From the NCBI GenBank assembly GCA_030159075.1, contig BROG01000397.1, positions 1 through 64,000 of the forward strand: a stretch of 64,000 bases of DNA, in the 5' to 3' direction. The notes below the pieces were generated by a model that worked only from the letters and a program-made list of their open reading frames with translations, was not told the origin of the DNA and made no database searches. Each line of letters opens with the position of its first letter. Position 1 is the stretch's first letter. Of this stretch, positions 1-11,724 are shown one piece after another. Source of the DNA: Atrina japonica (Eukaryota; Mollusca; Bivalvia; Pterioida; Pinnidae). The position numbers were made by a program, and so were the translations under genes.

Positions 1-4
1 TATA

Positions 5-165
5 TATAAACATCACCTAGATGTTTTCATATATAGATATCACCTAGATGTTGTCATATATTTATAAATATATATCACCTAGATCTTTTCAGATATATAT
101 CACCTAGATGTTCTCATATATATATATCATCTAGATATTTTCATATATATATCACCTAGACATTT
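5..165. repeat. Degenerate tandem repeat, core ATCACCTAGATGTTTTCAT
   Basis: About six imperfect copies of a unit of 25-38 bp made of TATATATATCACCTAGATG followed by TTTTCATATA. Copies differ in length by insertion of TA dinucleotides. It may extend left of the window. No coding potential. Confidence 0.8.
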
Positions 166-230
166 GACTTGTGTTTTTTTTTGGATTTGGTTTTGAAAAG
201 TGTTTTACGTCACACAACTGGGTTACAATG

Positions 231-400
231 ATCAAGTGAAGAAACATCCGCCTTCCGGAGGTAAACTGGCAAACTTTCTCACAAAAATTATCTTAAGGTC
301 AAGTAGGGCTCTAACCTAAGCTGACCATATGAGAGAGAGACTCCATGGTTCAAAGCGCGATGCTTTAACCACTCAACCACAGAGATCCAGATTCTTTGGA
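231..400 (-). mobile_element. tRNA-derived SINE copy (type 2)
   Basis: On the minus strand the right end reads GTGGTTGAGTGGTTAAAGCA, a good tRNA-like box A. It is followed by AGGTTAGAGCCCTA, a degenerate box B. The body contains CCGCCTTCCGGAGGTAAACTG and GCAAACTTTCTCAC (plus strand), a segment shared with the copy at 26593-26840. This is a SINE and not a tRNA gene, because no acceptor stem closes. Confidence 0.6.
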
Positions 401-589
401 GAATAGTGAGCATGCTCCCAAAATGTATCTGTAACTAGCACCGTACTGACATCTCTAAACTTTGGATGTCACGGAGATAATAAGTCAAGTAAGACCCATA
501 ATAGAGATATAGAGTTTGATTGTGGGGCTATTTGTTTTCTTATGTTTTGTAATTCAACTTTTATACTTTTAAAGCCATTTTATGCTTAC

Positions 590-725
590 TCCTCCATGGC
601 ACCTGATCCCACATTTTGGTTTGCAGAAGTCCGTGGTTGTCCATTTTTACCAGATTTGTATCTATATCATGGACATCCTAAAGATTTATACTTCGGTATC
701 TAAGATTTTTTATATTTATAAAGCA
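590..725 (+). mobile_element. 3' fragment of YIDD-type RT retroelement
   Basis: Shares CTCCATGGCACCTGATCCCA, TTTGTATCTATATC.TGGACATCCTAAAGATTTATACTT and GTATCT with the longer copies at 28195-28870 and, reversed, at 38090-38800 and 22920-23300. Only the presumed 3' untranslated end is present. Orientation is taken from the coding strand of the longer copies. Confidence 0.65.
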
Positions 726-779
726 ATATACATGTATAAACACTTCATATACCATTGAGTATATATATATACAAAAGTA

Positions 780-905
780 TTAACCTTTAAGAGATTCAGA
801 AGACAGTGTACAATTCCGGTGATCATTGGACAAGTACCGCACTCCGGAAAATACGGAGGTGGGACCAGGTGTCATGGAGGAGCAAGTATCTCTTGTCGAC
901 GTTTA
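780..905 (-). mobile_element. 3' fragment of YIDD-type RT retroelement
   Basis: Contains GGAGGTGGGACCAGGTGTCATGGAGGAGCAAG and CTTGTCGACG, the reverse complement of the family's 3' end. It lies head-to-head with the copy at 590-725, giving a short inverted pair. Confidence 0.55.
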
Positions 906-2430
906 ATGAATTACGAAGCTTATTTCACTTTACGGCTTGATGCCTGAAGTGCATTAATTACATTTCACACATCATATAAGATGCATACAAGATTAACTGA
1001 GGTGACAAAGATTGAGGGTTGCTTTGTAGTCAATTGAACAGTATTGATATTTTATTGTGGTACTGTGATAAAAAGGTTTAAATTATATTTTAACTTAAGT
1101 AAAATGGCTGCACGTATGATACCGTGAATCATAACTTAGGTATTTAAGATAGACATCGTTATGAATAATGGAATTCAAATTAGTTAAATTTACTGATGTA
1201 AAGGGCGATAATTGTATTACAAGAAAAGAAATGGGTTCTTAAGCATAAATTTATTTCCTCTCTGCCTATAGAGTGAGTCACACTCTGCTCAAATTGCGAA
1301 TGAGAATTCAAGCTATTATCACCTAAATATTACAATTCTTCTTCGGCAATTTGTTTTGCCATTTTAATTTTTATGGAAGGAAATGAGATTGATGTTTCGG
1401 TGTTGTTTGTTTAAATACTAAATCGTTCAAGAATGAAAACATAAATATATGTAGATGTATATCAAGTCAAATATGTAAAAAAAAAATATTGTGGTTATAA
1501 TTGGTGTCGTGAATATCTTGATGGAATATGATAAATGCATTTTTGACGCAATTTAAAGGGGTTAACTTTTTTTTGTGAGTGCAATTTATTTGAATGTGTC
1601 AAGAAACGATGACCCTTAAAATAGTTAAGTAACAACTCTAATCACGACGATACAAAAGTACTTTTTAAATATATCTATAGACTTGTCTTTGCAACTTTCC
1701 CCTTATCAGAGCGTCTATTGAATATCACGTCAGTGACATTCTGAGTTCACGCCTAGACTCAAAACGAGGATATTAAGCCAGTCCCGTAATAAGTGAAAGT
1801 ACAAAATGTCAGATAGAAACCCAAGCGGGAATGAAAGATAGCTGATTATTTAGTCCGATATGAGTTTTTACCAGTATTATATCGATAGACGCATTTGGTT
1901 AATAAAAGTGAATTAATTAATCATATAAAGCATACAAATATAGTTTAAATAATTTTCTAACACTAATAAAAGCACAAAAAATCTTTCGTGGTCGTAACTT
2001 TTATCCTTGTAGTCATAAGTATACCTATACGAATAGCACACAACCAATTAAAATAGCTTCTATATTTTTCCCCAGTTTTGAACTTTACATACGTAGGTAG
2101 CACTATAACAGTTACCTGTATAACATCCAATTTGCATCAGCCTAATACACGTACGATCATAAAATATACTGACTTCCGGGCGGGACGTTATTGTTAAACG
2201 AATATAGAAATTTATTTTTAGATTCTACGGTGGGTATAAAGACAATTGTTAAGTTTCATTATCTAAAAATAATTAATTAAATAGTCGTTGACATTAGACA
2301 CTTGGGACTACTCATTTTATTCCAAAGTCCAGTCTTTGGCCATTATACTGGACACTGCCTCACAGATTTCACGTTTGTTAATACTATTTGATTATCTTAA
2401 CTTGACAGGTAAATCGTTCTACCATACATA
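906..2430. other. Unannotated AT-rich sequence
   Basis: No open frame with recognisable protein features, no clear repeat structure and no RNA gene were seen here. It may be old, fully decayed repeat sequence. Confidence 0.5.
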
Positions 2431-2439
2431 AGTCAGCTT

Positions 2440-2650
2440 GCGGTCTAGTAGCATGTGTATCGCGCTAAAACCACGAAGTCTTTCACCTCTGGCCAACATG
2501 AATTCGAATATAAGCTGATTTTGTTAGATAAGTATACCAGATTACATGCAGAAGGCCGATGATATATTCCCGGATACATTATAACCCGGGTTTTGTCTTC
2601 CACCATTAAAAACTGGTCGCCACCATATAAACGAAGAATCATTTGAGTTT
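2440..2650 (-). mobile_element. SINE-like repeat copy (type 2)
   Basis: Read on the minus strand, TTTATATGGTGGCGACCAGT and TTAATGGTGGAAGA match plus-strand positions 26637-26672. The apparent 65-residue frame here is a translation of this repeat and not a gene; the same peptide start (LYGGDQ or LYGGEQ) appears in the other copy only because the DNA is repeated. Confidence 0.55.
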
Positions 2651-2871
2651 GGCCTAAAACACAAATAAAAATGAAAAAAAAATCTCAGTCAGCATGGATT
2701 TTCAGATTGACATTTGGAATTTATCATTTGATCATCGTGGTTTGTCATATAAGTTTGATGTCTAGTTCAGGCTGTCTGGTATCTATTTCAACTGATCAAT
2801 GACGAGCCGTCAGTTTTCAGTTGATTATTTATTGTATATAATCTTAAGTCGTTATATATAATTCTAAAAGT

Positions 2872-3150
2872 TTGTTTTGTTTGTTTATTATTGTTTAAAG
2901 TCCCACTCAAGAATCTTTCACTCATATGGAGACGTCACGAAAGCCGGTGAAGGGCTTCAAATTTTGGTCTATGCTCGGCACTTACGGCCATTGAGCAGTG
3001 GGTGTTCTTAACGTGCTGACACCTACTGTGACACGGGACCTCGGTTTTTACTGTCTCAACCGAAGGACACGAAACCAACCAGCTGGACTCGAACTCACGA
3101 CCTACGATCAAGAGTCGAGCGTACTACCGACTGAGCCGGACTGACTCTTA
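2872..3150 (-). mobile_element. tRNA-derived SINE (type 1), near complete
   Basis: On the minus strand, 3137-3119 reads GGCTCAGTCGGTAGTACGC (box A) and 3098-3085 reads GTGAGTTCGAGTCC (box B). The body includes the segment around AAGCCCTTCACCGGC. The 3' tail ends in CTCCATATGAGTGAAAGATT, CTTGAGTGGGACTTTAAAC and then AACAATAATAAACAAACAAA. The same structure recurs at 43806-44058. Molluscan V-SINEs such as RUDI are possible relatives, named from memory and not checked. Confidence 0.8.
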
Positions 3151-3158
3151 TTCTAAAA

Positions 3159-3545
3159 GTGGATATCATAAAAATACGTATACCTCCGCACAACCGTAGT
3201 GGTCAAGTACTGAAAGTGGATATCATAAAAATACGTATACCTCCGCACAACCGTAGTGGTCAAGTACTGAAAGTGGATGTCATAAAATACGTATACCTCC
3301 GCACATCCGTAGTGGGCAAGTACTGAAAGTGGATATCATAAAAATACGTATACCTCCGCACAACCGTAGTGGTCAAGTACTGAAAGTGGATATCATAAAA
3401 ATACGTATACCTCCGCACAACCGTAGTGGTCAAGTACTGAAAGTGGATATCATAAAAATACGTATGCCTCCTCATGAGCGTAGTGCTCAAGTACTAAAAA
3501 TAGATATCTTCAAAAATACGCATGCCTCCTCATAAGTGTAGTACA
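3159..3545. repeat. 57-bp tandem repeat, about 6.8 copies
   Basis: The unit begins GTGGATATCATAAAAATACG and continues TATACCTCCGCACAACCGTA, GTGGTCAAGTACTGAAA (57 bp). One copy is 1 bp shorter and the last two diverge. Because 57 is divisible by three, open frames run through the array on both strands with 19-residue peptide repeats. These look like a by-product of the repeat length. The array starts 9 bp after the SINE at 2872-3150. Confidence 0.9.
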
Positions 3546-4055
3546 AAGGTACAAAATGCGACAACATCATCATATATCTCATATAAAATGAAAAATAAAA
3601 TATATTTAAAACAATAATGGGAAGTCATTTTTGTAGGTTCAGTACATTCTTCTTCTCTCTTATAATGGCCACCATCAACATATCATATTTCCCCGTTTAT
3701 TGATAAAAGACATTAAAACTGCATCCCACAAAACACTTCAGAAGCAAACACAGTTACTTAGAAAATAATAAAGAGAAAACGATTGTATTTAATAGTCTTT
3801 TGAAAGAAACGTAGTTTTAAATGAAATTTGCAGATGAAAATAAATTAATTGACTTACATTATCACACTGCAATTTATTCTCATCCATAGCTCTATATTTT
3901 CTCTACACTGAAATTTAAAACTGACACCTGGACTAAAAAATTAACAGACATTTTTGATAAAAAAAAACATTATATTTATTGTACCTGTATATTTCACTGA
4001 AGCTATCGTATATAACAAATTTAGTTGTTTATCCACCCTATGAGTGTAATGGATT

Positions 4056-4262
4056 TCTGTATACCTGGTTATTGTCGCCTTTTAACGACAGACAGTCTTA
4101 GATTCGCCCTAAATCACCATAGTTACATAGAACTCATGAACGTCGATCCTTTAAAGTTTTAAAAGTTTAAAGTTTCGCCCTCATTATAAACTCGCCCTTT
4201 TATCTCAGGCCCAAAATGGCGAGCATTAAACGGGAGGTAAAAATTTCGGCGGTATACAGTAT
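4056..4262. mobile_element. Candidate MITE with TGTATACC termini
   Basis: Starts TGTATACCTGGTTATTGTCGCC and ends GAGGTAAAAATTTCGGCGGTATACA, so both ends read TGTATACC inward, followed by a segment containing CGCC. The interior has GGGCGAG and GGCGAG motifs in both orientations. The end sequence resembles the element at 50892-51285. No clear target duplication was resolved. Confidence 0.45.
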
Positions 4263-5466
4263 CACGTTGAGTCGTATATGGTAAGTGTGCTGAGGTTGTA
4301 TGCACTATATTTATTTCTCGAATGTTATCGTTTATCTAGTAGTGATTCAGATAGGGTTAAGTGTTAAATAACTCATTCTACTCTTAAGTTCATCGTCTCA
4401 AAGAATTGTGGCAGAATCAATTATAATATTGAAAACATGTCTCCGCGCATTATTGAGATTCTCTAAGTATGATAAAAATCTTTTAATATGTTTATTTAGA
4501 AATGATATTGACTTTTGTAATAAGTATACACCGAATGGATAAACTGTAACGAAATACAACAAAATAAATATTTAAATGTGATTTGCAGTATTATAAAGGT
4601 TTCATTCTACAGCAGTAAATCAGATTTTGGGACGCCAGTTATGGAAATCTGACGGAAGCTTAAAATGGGTGTGAATCACTGTTGATATTGTTTAAAGAGG
4701 AATAACAGACTCCGTTTCTGTCTGAACGACTGAGGTTATGCTAATGGATGACAAAAGGAGTTCATTTATCAAATCTATTTGGTTGTATGCACTGTTCTGA
4801 GTAAATACACATATTTACAAAACAAATGACACGATCCATTCAAACATACCAGTAAAGTTTTGGAGTTTTACATTACTCGATTTTGTATTTTAATGTTAAA
4901 AACGTTGATTTTAAAGAAGCACAGATTTAGCAAAAAGGAGTGTACGTATTCTTAACTGAAATTCTATGATATACACATGTTACCTACAACGCAAACAAAT
5001 TGGTTAGAGAACATATGCCAACATAATTTGACTATTCAAAAACGTTATAAATCTTATATACAAATGCTGATACTGGTATCGTTCCATCGTTTTAATTTCT
5101 AATGATGCCTTTTATGAACACAAGATTGTAATCAGTGTCACTGTATTTATAAACAAAATATCTGGATGCTCAAATCAATTGAATTATCAAAGCTTTATCA
5201 TCCTATGACATCACCAGGTTTTTTATGAAAATGAATTTACTGATGATGGGAGTTGACTTTATTACCTGATCTGAAACACAAATCAATACCTATCATATCA
5301 AACTGTTGCATGCGCTATTTTCAGATTTATAACTTATTTCATTTCCACGTAAAAAGGAAAAGGTATCAATTAATCTATATCGAGAGAACTGAGATAACTA
5401 CATGTACAATGTTGATCAACGACTGAAAGAGTAATGCTAGTACAAAACATTGAGGTCTGTCCGGGA
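4263..5466. other. Unannotated AT-rich sequence
   Basis: No coding, RNA or repeat structure was recognised in this stretch. Confidence 0.5.
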
Positions 5467-6413
5467 AACTAATATGACTAAATTGTTGTTCAACGTCGGA
5501 AAGACTAATATGACTACATTCTATCTATGTCGGGAAAACTGATATGACTACATTCTATCTATGTCGGGAAGACTAATATGACTACATTCTATCTATGTCG
5601 GGAAGACTAATATGACTACATTCTATCTATGTCGGGAAGACTAATATGACTACATTCTATCTATGTCGGGAAGACTAATATGACTACATTCTATCTTTGT
5701 CGGGAAGACTAATATGACTACATTCTATCTATGTCGGGAAGACTGATATGACTACATTCTATCTATGTCGGGAAGACTGATATGACTACATTCTATCTAT
5801 GTCGGGAAGACTAATATGACTACATTCTATATATGTCGGGAAGACTAATATGACTACATTCTATCTATGTCGGGAAGACTGATATGACTACATTCTATCT
5901 ATGTCGGGAAGACTAATATGACTACATTCTATCTATGTCGGAAAGACTAATATGACTACATTCTATCTATGTCGGGAAGACTAATATGACTACATTCTAT
6001 CTATGTCGGGAAGACTGATATGACTACATTTTATCTTTGTCGGAAAGACTGATATGACTACATTTTATCTTTGACGGAAAGACTAATATGACTACATTCT
6101 ATCTATGTCAGGAAGACTGATATGACTACATTCTATCTATGTCGGGAAGACTGATATGACTACATTCTATATATGTCGGGAAGACTAATATGACTACATT
6201 CTATATATGTCGGGAAGACTAATATGACTACATTCTATCTATGTCGGGAAGACTAATATGACTACATTCTATATATGTCGGGAAGACTAATATGACTACA
6301 TTCTATATATGTCGGGAAGACTAATATGACTACATTCTATCTATGTCGGGAAGACTAATATGACTACATTCTATCTATGTCGGTAAGACTAATATGACTA
6401 CATTTTATCTTTG
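5467..6413. repeat. 34-bp minisatellite, about 28 copies
   Basis: The unit is ACTAATATGACTACATTCTA followed by TCTATGTCGGGAAG. Variants include CTGATATG for CTAATATG, TATATATG for TATCTATG, and a GGAAAG variant. The copies are head-to-tail with no spacers, so this is a minisatellite and not a CRISPR array. The first unit is the most diverged. Confidence 0.95.
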
Positions 6414-7795
6414 TTATCTTTTGACATTATTACGAAAAGTATAATAGAGTAAAAGTGAAAGAAGCAAAACTGTTCGGCACACAAAGGTCTACAAAAAAGT
6501 AACAGGGCAGAAGTTGCCTGGTCGACCCTTATGTGAGTTATTTCCCCTTTTTAATGTTTTTTTTCATGTTTTTGCCCATTATCTTGAACAGTATAATAGA
6601 GAGAAATTGAAAGAAGAAAAAATGTTTGAAAATGAAAAGGTTTTAGGACGTAAATGGGCTCCAAATACGGTCTAATTATTGTACATCTATATAAAAAAAA
6701 TTATTTTTGACACGGCATAAGTGGAAAGGTTCAAATTAAAAAAAATTATAAATATGTATGAGCTAAGTTGGGTAGTATTTAGGGTCAAAGTGCAAGCTAT
6801 CGCGGTTATTTTCCGTCCTGTAGTTTTAAAACGGCAAGGCAAAGAATACTTTGACTTGCACCTAAGGAATTTGCAAAGTAAGTATAAATTTTGCGTGATG
6901 ATATTTGAAAAATATATTTATTTAAGATTTATTTGATATAATTATAAAACATATTATTTCATAGAATAATATTATTGCCTAAAACTGATATGAAAAGCCG
7001 GTATCCAGATGGACAGCCAGCTTGGGGAACGTATTTTCCGATTCATATAAGATGGCGGGGCAGAGTAACCTTTTGATTATCATACGGGTGATTCTAATCT
7101 AATCGGTTATGACAAGCAGCACGGGGAAAACGTTTCATTCCTCACTGGATACTTTTTATGTAAGGTGACAAGTTAGAATCATTACTATAGTCAGTTTAAA
7201 GTTATGCTATATTACCCAAAATTTAAACTCGTCCAAGTCAAGAAAGCGTTCGCAAGATTCCGCCCGCCAGGTTATATGCCTTTTTTATAGAACTGGGTCA
7301 AGTTCACTACGTCTACTATATTTACGTCTACGTTTTACTATAAATGTACTTTTAATAAGACTTATGCCCTGGATTGTACGTGAGTTTGTATTAGTGATAA
7401 CTTTTTTTTGTTACGCAATGTTATTGATTGAACTGTCTGTTATGTTAATTAAGAAATATGATCATATTATTGATGATTTTGACATTTTGTTAATACACAC
7501 TCGGTAAAGAACAGACTGTATTTAAATTTTAATATTTTATCATATATAATTGGACCAACACATTACATTTTAATGGAATATGCAACAGGCTGTACTGTTA
7601 ACAAAGCTAGTCAACTAGTATCATGCATTCTGTTATTCTTTTGTTGAATTTTCTAATTTTATTTTGTGTTATTTTAATCTTTTTTCAGTTTGACCTCGAG
7701 TTTACTGTACATCATTTTCTCCAGCCAGATTTCAGGTTCAAAGTCCTGCTTATACCTGTTCAGTTTTCATCTGGTTCGGGTTTCTTTAGTGTTAT
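6414..7795. other. Unannotated AT-rich sequence with a weak internal duplication
   Basis: Positions 6420-6490 and 6580-6660 share AGTATAATAGAG.(A)AAA.TGAAAGAAG and look like diverged copies of one segment. Nothing else was recognised. Confidence 0.4.
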
Positions 7796-7902
7796 AGACC
7801 TAGTTGCACAAAACATTGTTAAATTTAACCTACAATTAGTCCATTGGTTGAATATTGGTTAACGTCACGTTAAATTTAACAAGCTGTTGTGCAAATGGGT
7901 CC
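7796..7902. mobile_element. Foldback MITE
   Basis: The left end GACCTAGTTGCACAAAACAT and TGTTAAATTTAAC pair with the right end GTTAAATTTAACAAGCTGTTGTGCAAATGGGTC when reversed. The inverted arms are about 35 bp with few mismatches and a loop of about 35 bp. The GGGTCC..TTGCACAA end is of a kind common in metazoan MITEs. The 79-residue frame at 7623-7862 runs into it and is not a gene. Confidence 0.7.
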
Positions 7903-8588
7903 TGGACTACAACAATATGTTTTATATCACTTTAAATTCTGAAGATTTAAAAATGTTTGTATCGTTTTTATAAAATGAAAATACAGTGGATAAACAATAT
8001 TCTAAGTTTTGAGGTCCCTTTTGGCATGATAAATCCTTACCCCCTGATTACGCCAAATAAAAAATATGTATGTTTCTGGTTAACAATTATGGTAGAGGTT
8101 TATTTTTATTTTTGTACACTTACTTATAATAATTCGATGAAATTCATCTGTATATAGTTGATAATTAAACTGTTTATAATTATACCCTTTTGCAATGAAA
8201 TTTTCTACCAATATTTTGACATCCAATTTCCGTATTTGACTTTTAATGTTGTCTCAACAGTTATGGTTATATGTTGACAGTATCATGGGTGCATAATAAG
8301 TAAAATGAGTATGTGTATCCTTCTGGCTGATAAAGTAAAGTGCCTCAGCTAGAATCATAATACAGGTTCCAGTAGTCCAATCGTTCCACTGCATTTGCCT
8401 AACATTTTGGTTTCAGAAATTCAAATTTTCAGATTTCGATAAAAATACTTGAAGGGTTGTGGTTGAAAATAAAGGATGTTCTGGAAACATACAATTTTTT
8501 AATTTCTTGTCGTAATCAGCAGTAAGTAGAAAATGGTACTCAGATCAATGAACTTGTATACTTTCTGAATTTACAGGTTTTGATCTAG

Positions 8589-11125
8589 ATGTATATGGCG
8601 TCTACGTCTGAAAATATTTTAGGACGCTATACAGAGGACGATAAAATAAGTGTGAAAGAAATTCTTCACCTAGAATCGAAAACTGTAAAGTTGGTATTCT
8701 GGGCTTTAAATAATGGCGTTGTTCATAAAATAAGAAAATTCTCTCACTCTGACTCTCAAGCTGCAAACACCATCACTGCTTTGTATAATGAGTCAGTTTT
8801 CAGTAACTGTAACATTGATTCAGAAAATATTACAGATACAGGTCACTTACAAGAAAATTAAAGATCTTAAAAAGAAAATCAAAGAAAATTCTAAAATATA
8901 TATATAATATATAAGAAAAATAATACTGCAAAGCCCAATTTAATCTTCCCTTTAGCCAAAATCTAATAGAAAATAATGAGATTGAACTGGTAGGGAATGT
9001 TTCTATGGTAACAGATATTTCAAAGGAAAATCGAGGGTTGAAGGTAGAACTCGATGTAGAAAAAGAGGACGTTGAAAAATTACAGAACTATGCCGAAAAG
9101 CTTGAAAACAAACTGAGATTGTGTTTAAACGTTTTAGGAAATATTCAGTCATTACAGTGACTCCATTAAACAATGTGCCCAAGAAAAATAAACTTGAGCG
9201 GGAAACTAAAAAGTTGCAAAGACAATACAAATCTGTTACCTTTCAACACAATTTCCGAACAACTTCAAAATGCGAAAGAAAAACAGTCGCGGTACAATGT
9301 CCAGAACTTTAACAAACAACAAAAAAGACAACAGGGAAAATATGATCAAGCATTACAAACTATCACAAAATCAGAAAATGATATCATGGAAAAAACAAAG
9401 AATTGGATGAAAACAAATATCAGCTTGAAATACACGGCCACAGACAGTGACTCCGTTTCACCAATCATGCTTTTCACCGAACTTTACCTCATCACCAAAC
9501 TTGACCTTTTTACCGAATTTGACCCGTTCATCGAACTAGAAAGGTTTCCATGGAACATTTGCGATGGGTGTGGCATGCCAGAAGAAGACACTGACTCCTT
9601 CCGGACACCTGGTATTATCCCGTTTGGGATTCGTAATTGTTCTTGATGTTGAGACCATTTGCACATCTAATTCGTCGTATTATAATGGACTTGAGTTTTG
9701 ATTATTGATTGGTACTTCTTCAATTTTACTATCAAATGACAAAATACAAACACTAAAACACACAAACACAAACTCCAGAATCTGCAACAACAATAAATGT
9801 CCCCAAGTAACGGAAAAAGACCGAAATATTTTGAATCTCCAAGAACAGGTGAAAGTATGCCATTAGATAATCAAAGTCCTGGAACAATTAAATACTGTCC
9901 TAGAAAGTGGCATCATACAAATATTTGAAAATGGAAAATACTGTAATGAGATTAGAGAATTTATTATGTCATTAATGAGAGAGTGCAATGTCAACCCCAA
10001 TAAGGTCAATGAAGTTATCATAACTGTATTGAAAAACAGTTAACAGCTGTAAGATCAAGGTTACATGTGAAAGCCAAAGCAGTTGAACTCCAACACATTG
10101 TGAAGGCAATGCTTCAAGATAGTAATCCTTCAGAATTTGTTTGTAACACGCTTCATTCTGATACAACCAGTTATTTGTTTTAAGCATTATGAATCTTTCC
10201 AAGTTACCTCCAGCAATGCTGAGTCTTTGTCCCTTGGACTAACTGAAGTTTGTAGCTCAGACAGCCAGGCTTTGTTGAACAGTTTTAAAAACTCGGCTGA
10301 TGAACTAGCCGCTACAGTTTCTGATGACGGAGACTCCAAGACCAATACTATATCAGAAATTGTAACATAAATTGTAAACACCATGTCTGATCAAGGTTCC
10401 ATAAACCCTCTGTTCAGCAAAGCGTTATCTGAAATGAGTGCTAATTTGCGTCCAAATGTTATTAACAACTGAGATTCTTTGGAGGAAGCTGTTTAAGACC
10501 GACTCCGTACCACGGGGAATTTCTTCTACAAATTACATTTGTTGGTGAACCTTGCTACAGAAACAAACTAGTGTTTGAGAGTATTTGAGTCCTCCATCAC
10601 TGACTATGGAAGAAATCCCTATAGCTTCAACAGTTGTGAATTGGGTGTTTGGTAATTAGAGACCGTAGATCGAAATATAGAAGTGAAAACAAATGGGGGA
10701 AATGTATTTAATGCAGTTTTCTGTCAGATAAAGTTGCACAAAGAAGTTTTGCAAAGTAAAGGTAAAAAAGAATTGTTCCAGTAAACATACACAGAAGGTG
10801 AACTTCTTGAAAATTTAAAAATTATTTTGGACTTAAATAAAATTAATAATGTTGATGATGTTTCAAAGAACAAATATTTAGTTCTAAAACCAGTTCATGA
10901 AATAAAAACACAGATTAATATGACCATCTATGACAATAAAAATAAAAGATGCTAGACAAAACAAAAATAAAAACAAAAGGATCTTTTACTCATATTAATT
11001 AAATCACCAAACAACCTTGTCTTTAAAAACAAAATACATTGTGGTTTATAAAGAAACACCGGATGATGAGTACATTTTTTTTATCTGAATCAAGATCTAA
11101 AAAAGGGCGATTTGATTATTATGTG
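8589..11125 (+). pseudogene. Decayed copy of an uncharacterised coiled-coil protein gene, possibly transposase-related
   Basis: Conserved protein-like segments follow one another across several frames with stops and frameshifts between them. From 8589 an ATGGCG-type start opens a 90-residue frame. From about 8950 comes a charged helical segment (KEDVEKLQNYAEKLENKL), then a basic segment and a long coiled coil (EKQSRYNVQNFNKQQKRQQG). After an inserted repeat, about 9870-10040 reads FENGKYCNEIREFIMSLMRE and NVNPNKVNEVII. Around 10150 is NTLHSDTTSYLF, then ESFQVTSSNAESLSLGLTEV in another frame. Later come EIVT, NTMSDQGSINPLFSKALSEM and GNFFYKLHLLVNLA. The C-terminal part has KETPDDEYIF and LNQDLKKGDLIIM. 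I recall intact intronless proteins with this order in bivalves and cnidarians, without a known function. The LHSD(G)T motif followed by a GLTE strand could be the first acidic position of an RNase H-like transposase fold; that is inference. Confidence 0.65.
9437..9745 (+). mobile_element. Retroelement 3' end inserted in the decayed gene
   Basis: The segment contains RTPGIIPFGI in frame and the DNA CCGGACACCTGGTATTATCC followed by TTTTGGGATT-like sequence, AATTGTTCTTGATGTTGAGACC and TTATAATGGACTTGAGTTTT. A close relative lies at 32105-32250 with the same order. It separates the coiled-coil part from the FENGKY part of the pseudogene, so it was probably inserted after, or during, decay. Boundaries are approximate and no target duplication was resolved. 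Confidence 0.5.
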
Positions 11126-11724
11126 ATCTGTTTTGTTATGTGAAATTACTGATTTAAAAAATCATTATTTGTAAGAATGTATTTGTAATTTCAAATGAGT
11201 ATTTCATATACAACATTTTCTGAAGTATTTGTTATGTAACATGCTTACAGGGAGCTTCAACATGATATACAACATCGAACATGCCTTTATTGTCAAAATA
11301 ATATTTTTGTTTTGTCGAAAATTGTTATATTCATTCAAAATGACCCCGCCAGCCTCATCTTTAATAATACGATTTCCTTATATAATACTGGAAATGTTTA
11401 TATTTTCATTGATTTGAGTACTGTAAAACAACTGTTTGAAGTAATTTGCAATATAAAATGGTATTGTCCTGAAATATTGACTGTATGTAGACGAACTTTG
11501 TCAATATTCCAATATGTTTCACGGCCATCTTGGATTAAAAGATGATGCCTAGTTTGAGTTTCTTTTAAAAAAATTGTTTCTTAATATCAACTGTCAAGAA
11601 CAAATAAAGTTTCAGTTGGTACCAAGGCAATAAATCAATAGAAACTTAATTTAACTGAAATTGTGTATTTGTTATGCTTATATAGAAATATATAAGAGTT
11701 GTCCAGAATGTCGGACTGATATAA
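11126..11724. other. Unannotated AT-rich sequence
   Basis: Follows the C-terminal end of the pseudogene. The short overlapping frames at 11229-11545 show no family features. Confidence 0.4.

Noticed and set aside
3260..3535. Overlapping open frames on both strands with 19-residue peptide repeats
   Set aside because: They exist because the 57-bp DNA unit is divisible by three; no start context or family features.
5467..6413. Regular short repeats resembling a CRISPR array
   Set aside because: Units are head-to-tail with no unique spacers, in eukaryotic DNA. The same holds for 17998-19134.
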